Below, one piece after another: positions 33,664-42,979 of a DNA stretch of 64,000 bases. The notes under the pieces are model-generated. The model did no database searches. It saw only the letters and a list, made by a program, of their open reading frames with translations, and was not told where the DNA came from. Position 1 is the first letter of the stretch. Each line of letters opens with the position of its first letter. The DNA is from Metallibacterium scheffleri (GTDB taxonomy: Bacteria; Pseudomonadota; Gammaproteobacteria; Xanthomonadales; Rhodanobacteraceae), in the NCBI RefSeq assembly GCF_002077135.1, contig NZ_LDOS01000002.1, forward strand, positions 620,001 to 684,000, given 5' to 3'. Position numbers and translations under genes: made by a program.

Positions 33664-35015
33664 GATGTCTCCTCGGGATTGCAGTGCGCGGCGGTCGGTA
33701 CCGGTTTGCCCTGCTGTTCCGGCAGCAAGGACAGCAGTGGCAGACGCAAGCGGATTTCGGCGCCGCCGCCGGTCGCATTGCCGGCATCGAGATCGCCGCC
33801 CAGGCGATCGGCGGTGGCCTCGGCCAGCGCCAGCCCGATTCCCAGTCCGTGATCCTTGCCGCTAATGCCAAGACTATCAGGCGAGCGTGATGGATCGGCG
33901 AAACCGGGACCATGATCGCGCACGCGAAACTCCAGGCAGCGTGTGCCGCGGCGCGCACTGAGCGCGACTTGCGTGGACCCGAGCTGCGCCGAAGCGTCGA
34001 GGGCGTTGTTGAGCAGATTGATCAGCGCATGCTGCAGCCCGGCCGGTACGCGCACCGGCAAATCGGCATCCGCAGCGTCCAGTTGCACCTGGGTGTCGGC
34101 CTCCGGGCGCAGCAGCTGGAAACGATCCGTGCAGCGCCGCACGAAATCACCGAGGCGCAGGCTTTCGTTGTCGCCATCCAGTTGCGCGCGGCCCACGGCG
34201 ACCAGATCACGCAGGATCTCGCTGCAGCGGTCGACCTGCTGTGCCATCAGCTTGAGATCCTCGCGCAGCGGTTCGCAGGTTGATGGCGCGGGAATCAGCT
34301 CATGCAGCAACATGCGCAGCGTGGCCAGTGGCGTGTTGAGTTCGTGTGCGGCGCCGGCCGATTGCGTGGCCATGGCCAGGATGCCCTCGTCGCGCAGCGC
34401 ACGTTCGCGCAAGCGCTGCAGGCGCAGTTGCTCGTCGCGCAGCGCGCCGGCAAGGCGTGCGATGAACACCCCCAGCAGCAGCGCGGCAATGACGAAGTCG
34501 ATCGCCATGCCGATTTCCTGCAGGGTCGAGTCGGCCATGCGTCCGGCGAGCATGGCCGGCAGCGGCAGATACCAGTGCAGCAGCAGGCCATAGATTGCGG
34601 CGCAGAGCACCGCCACCACGGCGATGCCGGGACGCGACAACGCGGCAGCCGCCAACGCGATGGGCACCAGCAGCAGGGTGACGAAGGGATTGCTGGCGCC
34701 ACCGCTGAAATACAGCAGATAGCCCATCACCAGCACGTCCACGGCGATGTGACCGATGGCCTCGACCTCGGTCACGGGCCAGCGCAGGCGCAGGCGCATC
34801 ACCATGGCGATCTCGAACACGAGCAGCACGCCAATGCCGGCCAGCAGCGCGCGCACCGGAATCGCCAGCGCCACCATGTAGGCGACGAAAAGCACCGCCA
34901 GGGTCTGACCGGTGATCGCGGTCAGGCGCAGCCATGCCAGCGTGATCGCCAGCGTGCGTGGGCCGAGGCGAAACGGGCTGCTGCCGCGATTCGCCGTGGC
35001 GTTGCGCGCAGGCAT
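33660..35015 (-). CDS. RegB/PrrB-like redox-sensing histidine kinase
   Basis: 451 residues from the ATG at 35015; an ATG at 35051 would overlap the POT gene end. Six or so membrane helices (about 20-180) include GGASNPF, the quinone-binding heptad of RegB. The H-box is AHELNTPLATLR. A cysteine at VDRCSEILRDL matches the redox-active Cys265 position of RegB. ATP-binding boxes (NALDASAQLG, GPGFADPS, GLGIGLALAEATADR) complete the kinase. It phosphorylates the downstream RegA-type regulator in response to the quinone pool. Heptad and Cys positions are read from the sequence; signalling is by analogy. Confidence 0.9.
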   Translation of the reverse strand: MPARNATANRGSSPFRLGPRTLAITLAWLRLTAITGQTLAVLFVAYMVALAIPVRALLAGIGVLLVFEIAMVMRLRLRWPVTEVEAIGHIAVDVLVMGYLLYFSGGASNPFVTLLLVPIALAAAALSRPGIAVVAVLCAAIYGLLLHWYLPLPAMLAGRMADSTLQEIGMAIDFVIAALLLGVFIARLAGALRDEQLRLQRLRERALRDEGILAMATQSAGAAHELNTPLATLRMLLHELIPAPSTCEPLREDLKLMAQQVDRCSEILRDLVAVGRAQLDGDNESLRLGDFVRRCTDRFQLLRPEADTQVQLDAADADLPVRVPAGLQHALINLLNNALDASAQLGSTQVALSARRGTRCLEFRVRDHGPGFADPSRSPDSLGISGKDHGLGIGLALAEATADRLGGDLDAGNATGGGAEIRLRLPLLSLLPEQQGKPVPTAAHCNPEETS

Positions 35016-35019
35016 CGGG

Positions 35020-36558
35020 TCAGTGCGCGCTGGTGCCGTTTTGCGGCGCATGGCTGCTGTGCGTTGCGGACAGGCGCCGCATCAGCGGCAATACCGCCAA
35101 TGCGATCAGGGTGCAGACCAGCGCAGCCCAGCCCAGTTTGTTGAACAGCGCGGTGTAGACCGGCAGGGTCTTGAGCGGATTGGTGAGGTCGCGTGGCACG
35201 CTGGCGAAGTTGGCGACCACCCCGCCCAGATAGGACGAGATGCCCACCGCCACGAAGTACGCGCCCATCATGAAGCCACCCATGCGCGCCGGGACATAGC
35301 GCGCGATCATCGCCAGGCCGAGACCGCTGACCAGCAGCTCGCCCAGCGAATAGAAGCCATAGCCCCAGATCATCACCCACGAGGAGGTCTTGCCGTCGCC
35401 ACCGGCGTAATGACCGGCGGCGCCGAACAGGAAGAAGCCCACGGCCACCATGAGGAAGCCCAGCACGAACTTGGCCGCGATGGAAAGATCCTTGCCGCGC
35501 TTGCCGGCCGTGGTGTAGATCCACGCCAGCGGCGGACTGAGCGCGAAGATCCAGAGCGGGTTCAGCGCTTGGTACTGCGCCGGATTCCAGGTGAACAGGT
35601 GCAGGCCGAACAGGCTCTGGCTCCAGTCCACGTTGCGCAATGCGAACAACGCCAGGGATGTGGACATCTGCTGGTAAAAAATGAAGAAGAAAATGGTCTG
35701 CACCACCAGCACCAGCGCCGCGATCAGGCCGGAGCGCTCGCTGCGGTCGCTGCTGCGGATCAGATGCGCGAAGATGCCCAGCAGCACGATCCCGGCGCCG
35801 TACACGAAAATCTCGGCCAAGGTCTCGTAGTTCAGCACGACCGCCGAACCGATGGCCAGCACCGCGCCGGCCAACACCACCAGCAGCAGATGGCCGATGT
35901 TCAGCGGACGCTGGTCCGGTTCCGAACCGATATGTCGCATGCTCTTGCGCATCAGGCTGTAGTTGGCCAGGCCGATCACCAGCCCGAACGAACAGACCAG
36001 GAACGCCGCGTGCCAGCCGAATTCGTTGCCATAGGTCCGGTTGATGTAATCCTTGATCCACGGTGTCAGCAGCATCGAGAACGTCGAGCCGATGTTGACC
36101 GCCATGTAGTAGATGGTGAACGCGCTGTCGATCTTGGAGTCGTCGCCCTCGTAGATCTTGCGCACCAGGTTGCCCGAGTTGGGCTTGAACAGGCCGTTGC
36201 CGACGGTGATCACGCTGAGTGCGCCGAACAATGCCCAGACGTTGTCCGTGGGCAGGCCCATCAGCGCGTAGCCAAGGCCGAGGATGATCGCGCCGAGCAA
36301 CATGGTGCGGCGCGTGCCGAGGATCTTGTCGCCGACCCAGCCGCCGATGGCCGGGGCGACATAGATCAGCGCCGTGGCGGCGCTCCACACCAGGTTGGCA
36401 CGGTCGTCGGCAAAGTGCAGGCGCTGCACCATGTAGTAGACGATCAGCGCCTGCATGCCGTAGAAGCCGAAGCGCTCCCACATCTCGATCAGAAAGATGG
36501 TCGTGAACGAGCGCGTCTGCGAGGTGACCGGCACGGCGGGTTCGAGGGTGTTGGTCAT
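35020..36558 (-). CDS. POT/PTR-family proton-dependent oligopeptide transporter
   Basis: 512 residues with about 14 hydrophobic segments. IEMWERFGFYGMQALIVYYM is the family E-x-x-E-R-F-x-Y-Y motif of the first helix (with F before YG), GGWVGDKILGTRRTMLLGAI is the second signature, and FKPNSGNLV a third. It imports di- and tripeptides with protons. The ATG at 36558 has GGAG upstream. It diverges from gcvPB. Its stop lies just before the kinase start. It goes well with the secreted peptidases in this window. Confidence 0.93.
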   Translation of the reverse strand: MTNTLEPAVPVTSQTRSFTTIFLIEMWERFGFYGMQALIVYYMVQRLHFADDRANLVWSAATALIYVAPAIGGWVGDKILGTRRTMLLGAIILGLGYALMGLPTDNVWALFGALSVITVGNGLFKPNSGNLVRKIYEGDDSKIDSAFTIYYMAVNIGSTFSMLLTPWIKDYINRTYGNEFGWHAAFLVCSFGLVIGLANYSLMRKSMRHIGSEPDQRPLNIGHLLLVVLAGAVLAIGSAVVLNYETLAEIFVYGAGIVLLGIFAHLIRSSDRSERSGLIAALVLVVQTIFFFIFYQQMSTSLALFALRNVDWSQSLFGLHLFTWNPAQYQALNPLWIFALSPPLAWIYTTAGKRGKDLSIAAKFVLGFLMVAVGFFLFGAAGHYAGGDGKTSSWVMIWGYGFYSLGELLVSGLGLAMIARYVPARMGGFMMGAYFVAVGISSYLGGVVANFASVPRDLTNPLKTLPVYTALFNKLGWAALVCTLIALAVLPLMRRLSATHSSHAPQNGTSAH

Positions 36559-36749
36559 GAGGACTCCATCGGTCGGTGGCGTGGGGCGGCGTGCTACGGC
36601 CGCGGCGCAAAACGGGCGCAGGGTAGCGCATGCGCGCGCGCGGCGGGCGGCAGTGGCGCGTTCCGATGGCGCGCGCCGCTGCCCGGGTCGGAGCGCGTCA
36701 GGCGTTGTGGCACAATCCGCGTCTGGTATCCACCCAGATGGTCCGCTCC

Positions 36750-38213
36750 ATGTTGATCTTCGAGCACTCCCGTCCCGGCCGCGGCGCGGCCGCCCAGATG
36801 CCACCGCCCTGCGCGCTGCCCGATGACCTGCCGGATGCCTTGCGCCGCACCACGCCCATCGGTCTGCCGGAAGTGTCCGAGATGGACGTGGTGCGCCATT
36901 ACACCAGCCTCAGCCAGAAGAATTTCTCCATCGACACGAACTTCTATCCGCTGGGTTCGTGCACGATGAAATACAACCCGCGCGCGTGCAATTCGCTGGC
37001 CATGCTCGATGGTTTCCTCGATCGCCACCCGTGCGCGCCTGAATCACTCAGCCAGGGTTTTCTGTCCTGCATGTACGACCTGCAGGAAATCCTGGCCGAC
37101 GTCACCGGCATGCGTGGCGGCGTGTCACTCACGCCGATGGCCGGCGCGCAGGGCGAATTCGCCGGCGTGGCCATGATCATGGCCTATCACCGCCAGCGCA
37201 ACGACACGGCGCGCACCGAGATCATCGTTCCCGATGCCGCGCACGGCACCAACCCGGCCACCGCCACCATGTGCGGCGCCAGCGTGCGCGAAATCCCCAC
37301 GCTTGCCGATGGCGATATCGATCTGGATGCGCTGCAAGCCGTGCTCGGCCCCCACACCGCGGGCATCATGCTGACCAACCCCAGCACCATCGGCGTGTTC
37401 GAGCGGCGCATCCAGGAGATCGCGCGCAGGGTGCATGCCGCGGGCGGCCTGCTGTACTACGACGGCGCCAACCTCAATGCCATCCTCGGCAAGGTGCGCC
37501 CGGGTGACATGGGTTTCGACGCCATCCACATGAACCTGCACAAGACCTTCTCCACGCCGCATGGCGGCGGCGGACCTGGCGCGGGCGCGGTGGGTGTATC
37601 CGAACGCCTGCAGCCATTCCTGCCCATCCCGATCGTGGAAAAGCGCGCCGATGGCCGCTATGGCTACGTGCGCAAGAAGGATCGCCCGCTGAGCATCGGG
37701 CGGCTGTCGGCCTTCGCCGGCAACGCCGGCGTGCTGCTGCGCGCCTATATCTATGCGCGCATGCTGGGCGGCGCAGGCATGCGCCGCGTGGCCGAGTACG
37801 CCACGCTCAACGCCAATTATCTGGCGGTCGAACTGCGCAAGGCGGGCTTTACCCTGGCCTATCCGGCGCGCCGCGCCAGCCACGAGTTCATCGTCACCGT
37901 GGCGCCGCAGAAGAAAACCTCGGGCGTCACCGCGCTCGATTTCAGCAAGGCGCTGCTCGATCACGGCATCCATGCGCCGACCAATTATTTTCCGTTGCTG
38001 GTGCCCGAGTGCCTGCTGATCGAACCCACCGAGACCGAAAGCAAGGACACGCTGGACCATTTCGTGGCCGTCATGCGCACGCTGCTGCAGCAAGCGCAGA
38101 GTGATCCGGCGGAGTTCAAGCAGGCACCGCGCACCACGCCGGTGCGACGCCTGGATGACGTCAAGGCGGTGAAGGAACTCGATGTCGCCTGGCGTGGCCC
38201 GGCCGCGGCCTGA
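36750..38213 (+). CDS. gcvPB: glycine dehydrogenase (decarboxylating) subunit 2
   Basis: 487 residues from the ATG at 36750 ([13 protein letters not shown] is the conserved N-terminus; an ATG at 36738 is also in frame). The PLP lysine lies in [17 protein letters not shown], and [18 protein letters not shown] is a P-protein landmark. The split form needs the partner gcvPA, which is not in the window. It decarboxylates glycine in the glycine cleavage system; gcvR (25.8 kb) is a possible regulator. Confidence 0.95.
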   Translation: MLIFEHSRPGRGAAAQMPPPCALPDDLPDALRRTTPIGLPEVSEMDVVRHYTSLSQKNFSIDTNFYPLGSCTMKYNPRACNSLAMLDGFLDRHPCAPESLSQGFLSCMYDLQEILADVTGMRGGVSLTPMAGAQGEFAGVAMIMAYHRQRNDTARTEIIVPDAAHGTNPATATMCGASVREIPTLADGDIDLDALQAVLGPHTAGIMLTNPSTIGVFERRIQEIARRVHAAGGLLYYDGANLNAILGKVRPGDMGFDAIHMNLHKTFSTPHGGGGPGAGAVGVSERLQPFLPIPIVEKRADGRYGYVRKKDRPLSIGRLSAFAGNAGVLLRAYIYARMLGGAGMRRVAEYATLNANYLAVELRKAGFTLAYPARRASHEFIVTVAPQKKTSGVTALDFSKALLDHGIHAPTNYFPLLVPECLLIEPTETESKDTLDHFVAVMRTLLQQAQSDPAEFKQAPRTTPVRRLDDVKAVKELDVAWRGPAAA

Positions 38214-38224
38214 GCGCGCACGGC

Positions 38225-38620
38225 ATGCCTGATCTGCGTTCGGGCGCGAGCTTGCTGCCGCGCGGGCCGCGCGGCATGTGGCGTGCGCTGCGCTGGTCGC
38301 TGCAGGGACTGGCCATCACCTGGAAAGTGGAAAGCTCGTTCCGCCTCGAGGTGTACCTGTTTGTGGTGCTGGCGCCGCTGGCGCTGTGGCTGGGACAGGG
38401 TGGCGTGCAGAAAGCGTTGCTGCTGGGTTGCCTGCTGCTGGTGCTGGCCGCCGAATTGTTGAACTCCGCGATCGAGGCCGTGATCGAGCGTTATGGCGCC
38501 GAGCAGCACGAACTCGCGGGACGCGCCAAGGACATGGGCTCGGCCGCGGTCTTCGTGCTGATGCTCAATGTCATCGCCACCTGGGCGCTGATCCTCGGGC
38601 CGCGCCTGCTGGCGCGCTAG
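38225..38620 (+). CDS. dgkA: diacylglycerol kinase (DgkA)
   Basis: 131 residues with three membrane helices. ELLNSAIEAVIERYGAEQHE and GRAKDMGSAAVFV carry the conserved Glu and Lys/Asp residues of the active site. It recycles diacylglycerol at the inner membrane. It starts 11 bases after gcvPB and its TAG overlaps the convergent stop of the next gene in the palindrome CTAG. Confidence 0.94.
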   Translation: MPDLRSGASLLPRGPRGMWRALRWSLQGLAITWKVESSFRLEVYLFVVLAPLALWLGQGGVQKALLLGCLLLVLAAELLNSAIEAVIERYGAEQHELAGRAKDMGSAAVFVLMLNVIATWALILGPRLLAR

Positions 38621-40638
38621 GGCGATGCGGCGGCCAGCGCCGCGATCAGTTGATCGGGCCGCGTGATTGGTGCCTGGCAGGTGAATCCCGTGCACAGGTA
38701 AGCCACGCCGCCGGGCACGGCCGCGCGTGCGGCGAGCGCGGGCGGTAAAGACGCGGCATCCGCCGGGATCACGTAGGCGTGCAGGCTGACGCGCGCCAGT
38801 TCCAGTGCGCTGTTCCAGAGGAGCTGCTCCTGCGCGCTGACGCGCACGATCAACTGTGCCTCGGGTTGTTGCCACGCGCGCCAGGCGCGCAACAGGCTGG
38901 GTGCGGCGGCGGGGTAGTCGGCCAGCACCGCAAGCCCGGCTTGGATGGCGCGCGCGGCGGCATCCACCCAGCGCGACTCGCCGCACAAGTGGCCCAGGCG
39001 CAGCAACGCGGACGCGGCGACGGCGTTGCCGCTGGGCTGGCTGGAATCCTCGAAGCTGCGTTCGCGTCCCAGCGGCGTGCCGTGCGCGGTCGTGCTGAAA
39101 AAGAATCCGCCGTGCGCGTGATCCTCGAACGCAGTGCACAAGGTCGTGGCCAGCGCCTGCGCCCAGGCGAAGTCTCGTGTCTGCCAGCGCCAGGCGAGCA
39201 GTTCCAGCAGCGCATCGAGCAGGTAGGCATGGTCATCGAGAAAGCCCGGTGCGCTGCTGGCGCTGTCGGCTTGCGCGAGCAGCACACCGTCGCGCCAGGC
39301 GCCGGCATGCAGCGCGGCCAGTGCAGCCTCGGCGGCGGGCAGCAGATCGGGCGCGCGCAAGGCCCGCGCGGCGCGGCACAGGCCGGCGATGGCCAGCGCG
39401 TTCCACGCCGTCAGCGCCTTGTCGTCGCGCGCCGGCGGCGGGCGCTGCTGGCGTGCGCGCAGCAGGCCGTGACGAATGGATTGGCCCGCGCTGTCGGTGG
39501 GCACCAGCGTGGCGCCGTCGGCAAGGCGCAGATGCCAGGCGTGACCTTCGAAATTGGGCGCGCGATCAAGGCCGAAGTCGTGCGTGGCCTGCGCGCGCAG
39601 CGCGGCGTCCGGCAGCGCGTCGGCGAGTGTCGCGGGCGTCCATACGTAATAGGCACCTTCGCCGCCGGGGCTGTCGGCGTCCAGCGCGCTGGCCCAGGCG
39701 TCACTGCCCAGACGCATCTCGCGCTGCAGCCAGTCCGCGCCGAGGCGCACGACGCGCGCGTAGTCATCGCGCTGCAGCAGCGTGGCCGCGCGCGCGTACA
39801 CGGGCAGCAGTTGCGCGGTGTCGTAGAGCATTTTCTCGAAGTGCGGAATGCCCCAATCGGCATCGACGCAGTAGCGGAAAAATCCGCCGCCGAGATGGTC
39901 GTGGAGACCACCGCGCGCCATGCCGTCGAGCGTGGTTTCCAGCATGCGTCGCGCGGCTGCCGATTCGGGCCGATCGCTTTCGGCAAGGTCAAGCAACCAT
40001 TCCAGCTCGCCGGCCTGCGGAAACTTGGGTGCGCCGCGATGACCACCGTGTTCGGCATCGAAGCGCGCTTCGATCTGTGCCAGCGCCTGCGCCGCGGGAT
40101 CGGCCGCCAATGCGCTCGCCGCGCCGACCGCATCGTCACTGGCTGCAAGCCAGCCCTGCCACTGCATGCCTTGCCGGGTGATCGCGTCGCGTTGCTCGCG
40201 CCACGCGCTGGCAATGCCATCGAGCACCTGGCGGAACGCCGGCAGACCGTGGCGCGGTGTCGGTGGAAAATACGTGCCGATGAAAATCGGCAGCAGGGTG
40301 TGCGGGTCGAGGAAGACGGTCAGCGGCCAGCCACCGGGTCGTCCGTTGAGCGCCTGTTGTGCGCGCTGGTAGGCGCGGTCGAGGTCGGGGCGCTGTTCGC
40401 GGTCGAGCTTGATGCACACATACGCCGCGTTCATGGCCGCTGCGGTGGCGGCATCCTCGAAACTTTCATGCGCCATCACGTGGCACCAATGGCAGGCGGC
40501 GTAACCGATCGACAGCAGGATCGGCTGGTCGCGCTGACGAGCTTCGCGCAGGGCCTCGTCGCACCAGGGCCACCAGTCCACCGGATTGTCGGCGTGCTGG
40601 CGCAGATACAGGCTGTCGGCGTGGGCGAGGCGGTTCAT
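38617..40638 (-). CDS. DUF255 thioredoxin-fold / six-hairpin glycosidase-like protein (YyaL type)
   Basis: 673 residues. An N-terminal thioredoxin-like domain has AACHWCHVMAHESF (C-x-x-C), then an (alpha/alpha)6-type helical body (for example PHFEKMLYDTAQL and DDKALTAWNALAIAGL). This is the YyaL/SPATA20 family, with no agreed function. The ATG at 40638 gives the family N-terminus (MNRLAHADSLYLRQHADNPV). Its stop shares CTAG with dgkA. Confidence 0.9.
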   Translation of the reverse strand: MNRLAHADSLYLRQHADNPVDWWPWCDEALREARQRDQPILLSIGYAACHWCHVMAHESFEDAATAAAMNAAYVCIKLDREQRPDLDRAYQRAQQALNGRPGGWPLTVFLDPHTLLPIFIGTYFPPTPRHGLPAFRQVLDGIASAWREQRDAITRQGMQWQGWLAASDDAVGAASALAADPAAQALAQIEARFDAEHGGHRGAPKFPQAGELEWLLDLAESDRPESAAARRMLETTLDGMARGGLHDHLGGGFFRYCVDADWGIPHFEKMLYDTAQLLPVYARAATLLQRDDYARVVRLGADWLQREMRLGSDAWASALDADSPGGEGAYYVWTPATLADALPDAALRAQATHDFGLDRAPNFEGHAWHLRLADGATLVPTDSAGQSIRHGLLRARQQRPPPARDDKALTAWNALAIAGLCRAARALRAPDLLPAAEAALAALHAGAWRDGVLLAQADSASSAPGFLDDHAYLLDALLELLAWRWQTRDFAWAQALATTLCTAFEDHAHGGFFFSTTAHGTPLGRERSFEDSSQPSGNAVAASALLRLGHLCGESRWVDAAARAIQAGLAVLADYPAAAPSLLRAWRAWQQPEAQLIVRVSAQEQLLWNSALELARVSLHAYVIPADAASLPPALAARAAVPGGVAYLCTGFTCQAPITRPDQLIAALAAASP

Positions 40639-40675
40639 CGCGCAAGCCTCGCACATTTGCCGCGACGCGGGCATG

Positions 40676-40696
40676 AAAAGGCCCGGCGCGAGGGCC
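40676..40696 (-). terminator. terminator after the first S9 peptidase gene
   Basis: Minus strand GGCCC-TCGCGCC-GGGCC followed by TTTT. It lies between the S9 stop at 40778 and the next minus-strand gene (ATG at 40638). Confidence 0.6.
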
Positions 40697-40777
40697 AGGC
40701 CAGTTCGAGTCGGTGCCGGAATGGTTCGATCGGGCGCAGACCGCCAGCGGCGCAGAAGCCAGCCCGGTCTGCGCGGG

Positions 40778-42811
40778 TCATGGCGCCGCCGGCTTCAGGT
40801 CGAGCACGCGCACGCTGCCGCGCAGATACGCGGCGAAGAAGGTTTCCATTTTCGCGTACAGCGCCTCGCGATGGTCCTCGGTATAGAAACCGTGGCCTTC
40901 CTTGGGAAACACCAGCCAGTCGTATTGCTTGCCCGATTTCTCCAGCTTGTCGCGCAGCGCCTCGGCGTTCTGGATCGGCACGCGCGGGTCGGCGCCACCG
41001 TGCACGATCAGCACGGGCACGTTGAACTTGTCGATCATCGCCACCGGCGAGATGGCGCGCGCCTGCTCGCGCGTGCCGATGGCCTGCGCCCAGTAGTTGC
41101 GGCCGCCGCGCGAGCGCTTGGTGTCGGCGCGGTCGAACTCGATGGTCCAGTCGTACACGCCGACGTAGTCGATGGCGGCCTTGTACAGGTCGGGCGCGAG
41201 GATCGGCTGCATCAACGCGGAGTAGCCGCCGAAGCTGCCGCCGTACACGCCGATGCGGTTCTTGTCGGCGATGCCCTGCGCGATGGCCCAGTGCACGCCG
41301 TCGAGCAGATCGTTCTGCATGCCGGTGGCGAACTGGCCGTAGCCCGAGCGCTCGAAGTTCATGCCGCGTCCGCCGGAACCGCGGTAGTTCACCTGCAGCA
41401 CGGCGTAGCCGCGATTGGCCAGGAACGCGGCATCCGCGTCGTAGGTCCACGAATCGCTGGGGCCGATCGGGCCGCCGTGCGGGATCAGCACCAGCGGCAG
41501 ATTCTTCGCCGCGACGCCCAAGGGCAGGGTGAGGAACCCGGCCAGTTCCTGGCCGTCGCGGTTCTTGAAGCGGATCGGGCGGCGCTCGCCGATCTGCTCG
41601 CCCTTGATCCACGGCGCCGACTGGAACAATGGCGTCAGTTGCATGCTGGCGCTGTCAAGCAGCGCATAGGTGCCCGGGTCGCGGCCGCTGTAGGCGTGCA
41701 CCAGAATCTTCGCGCCATCCTGGCTCATGCCGGCGAAGTCGATGAAGAACTGCGGAAACTGCTGCATCAGTTGCTTGTGAATTTGTGCCCAGCGGCTGTC
41801 ATCCAGATAGGTGACGGCCGGGCGCGCGCCATCGAACACATCGGCGAAGGTGATGCCGAAGGGCGTGCGGGCGGCTTCCGGGCCCCATATCAAGTCCTCG
41901 AAGGAACCGAACGCATTGGCGCCCAGAACCTTGCGGTGGTTGCCATGCGGGTCGGTCTGCACGAACTGCGTCGGGCCACCGTTCTCGCTGTAGGCGGCGT
42001 ACAGCGTGTGGCCGTCGGGCGCGACGGACAAGGGCACGAACACCTTGCCGAAGCGTGCCGGATCGAGCTTGACCCATGCGCCCTCGGCATCGCGCGCGTA
42101 GATGATGGGGTCCCAATGGTCGGTCATGCCGTAGGCGTACAGGGCCTGGCCCTTGTGCACCAGGAAGTTCATGTCGCCGATGTCGATCTGGGTGACCTTG
42201 CTCGGCTTGCCGGTGACGGTGTCCACGTCGTACAACTCGGTGCGCATGGTGTCGTAGGACTGGCCGTTGCGGTTCTCCGGGAGGATCGAGAACGACAGGA
42301 ACACATGGCCATTCTTCGGCTGTGGCAGCCCGGCGATCTCGGGATAGGCCGCGGGCATGGCCAGGATGTTCATCTGCGAGCGCACCGTCTTGCCGCGATC
42401 GAGGAAACTGTAGATCACGCGCTGGTTCTTGCCGTCGGCATCCAGCGCCACCAGCTCGCCGATCAGTCCGGGCGCGTCGAGCGAACCGGATTCGCGCGCC
42501 TCGGACACCAGCAGGCGATCGGGGCCCACCCACAGCATCTGCCCGGCCAGCGTATGCGGCGCGAAACCCAGCCGTGCGGTGACCTTCAGGCTGGGCACTT
42601 CCATGATGGCGATTTCGTGTTTGGCTTCGTCGCTCTTGCCATCGTCGGTTTTCAAGGCCACGGCGATGTGCCGGCCGTCGGGCGAAAGCACCGGGTTGGA
42701 GATGGGCGGATGGCGCGCGAAATCCCTGGCCGGCAGCAGGGTGGCTGCGCCGGCGGCGCAACCGGTGCACAGCAAAGCGGCGCCCAGCAACAGGCGGTAA
42801 CGAAGCAGCAT
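40778..42811 (-). CDS. S9-family prolyl oligopeptidase-like peptidase, exported (paralog 1)
   Basis: 677 residues. An N-terminal export signal (YRLLLGAALLCTGCAAGAA, with a weak lipobox-like CTGC) follows the ATG at 42811, which has GGGGAG eight bases upstream. A beta-propeller-like first half precedes the alpha/beta hydrolase half with the nucleophile in GGSFGGYSALMQP, catalytic Asp in IVHGGADPRVP and His in KEGHGFYTEDH. It cleaves peptides after dipeptidyl or prolyl positions in the periplasm or outside. Tandem paralog of the next gene. Confidence 0.92.
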   Translation of the reverse strand: MLLRYRLLLGAALLCTGCAAGAATLLPARDFARHPPISNPVLSPDGRHIAVALKTDDGKSDEAKHEIAIMEVPSLKVTARLGFAPHTLAGQMLWVGPDRLLVSEARESGSLDAPGLIGELVALDADGKNQRVIYSFLDRGKTVRSQMNILAMPAAYPEIAGLPQPKNGHVFLSFSILPENRNGQSYDTMRTELYDVDTVTGKPSKVTQIDIGDMNFLVHKGQALYAYGMTDHWDPIIYARDAEGAWVKLDPARFGKVFVPLSVAPDGHTLYAAYSENGGPTQFVQTDPHGNHRKVLGANAFGSFEDLIWGPEAARTPFGITFADVFDGARPAVTYLDDSRWAQIHKQLMQQFPQFFIDFAGMSQDGAKILVHAYSGRDPGTYALLDSASMQLTPLFQSAPWIKGEQIGERRPIRFKNRDGQELAGFLTLPLGVAAKNLPLVLIPHGGPIGPSDSWTYDADAAFLANRGYAVLQVNYRGSGGRGMNFERSGYGQFATGMQNDLLDGVHWAIAQGIADKNRIGVYGGSFGGYSALMQPILAPDLYKAAIDYVGVYDWTIEFDRADTKRSRGGRNYWAQAIGTREQARAISPVAMIDKFNVPVLIVHGGADPRVPIQNAEALRDKLEKSGKQYDWLVFPKEGHGFYTEDHREALYAKMETFFAAYLRGSVRVLDLKPAAP

Positions 42812-42942
42812 GACGATCTCCCCTTGCGAGTTTCCATGGGCCTCGCGGCCCGCCAAGGCTGGCGGCGAAACCCCTTCGCCACCTGCATCCGCGCGCAGCC
42901 TAGGCGCAGCGGGAGACCGCCGCGCGGGTCGAAAGTCATGCG

Positions 42943-42971
42943 TCCCGCGCGGCGCATCGCACCGCGCGGGA
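42943..42971. repeat. strong 10-bp arm hairpin between the two S9 genes
   Basis: TCCCGCGCGG (42943-42952), nine bases, CCGCGCGGGA (42962-42971), nine bases after the second paralog's stop. There is no T run, so it may be an mRNA stabiliser or a rho-dependent pause rather than a simple terminator. Confidence 0.7.
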
Positions 42972-42979
42972 TGCTTGGC

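Noticed and set aside
36559-36749. Glycine riboswitch before gcvPB
   Set aside because: The 191-base divergent region is too short with the second promoter and shows no conserved aptamer motifs.
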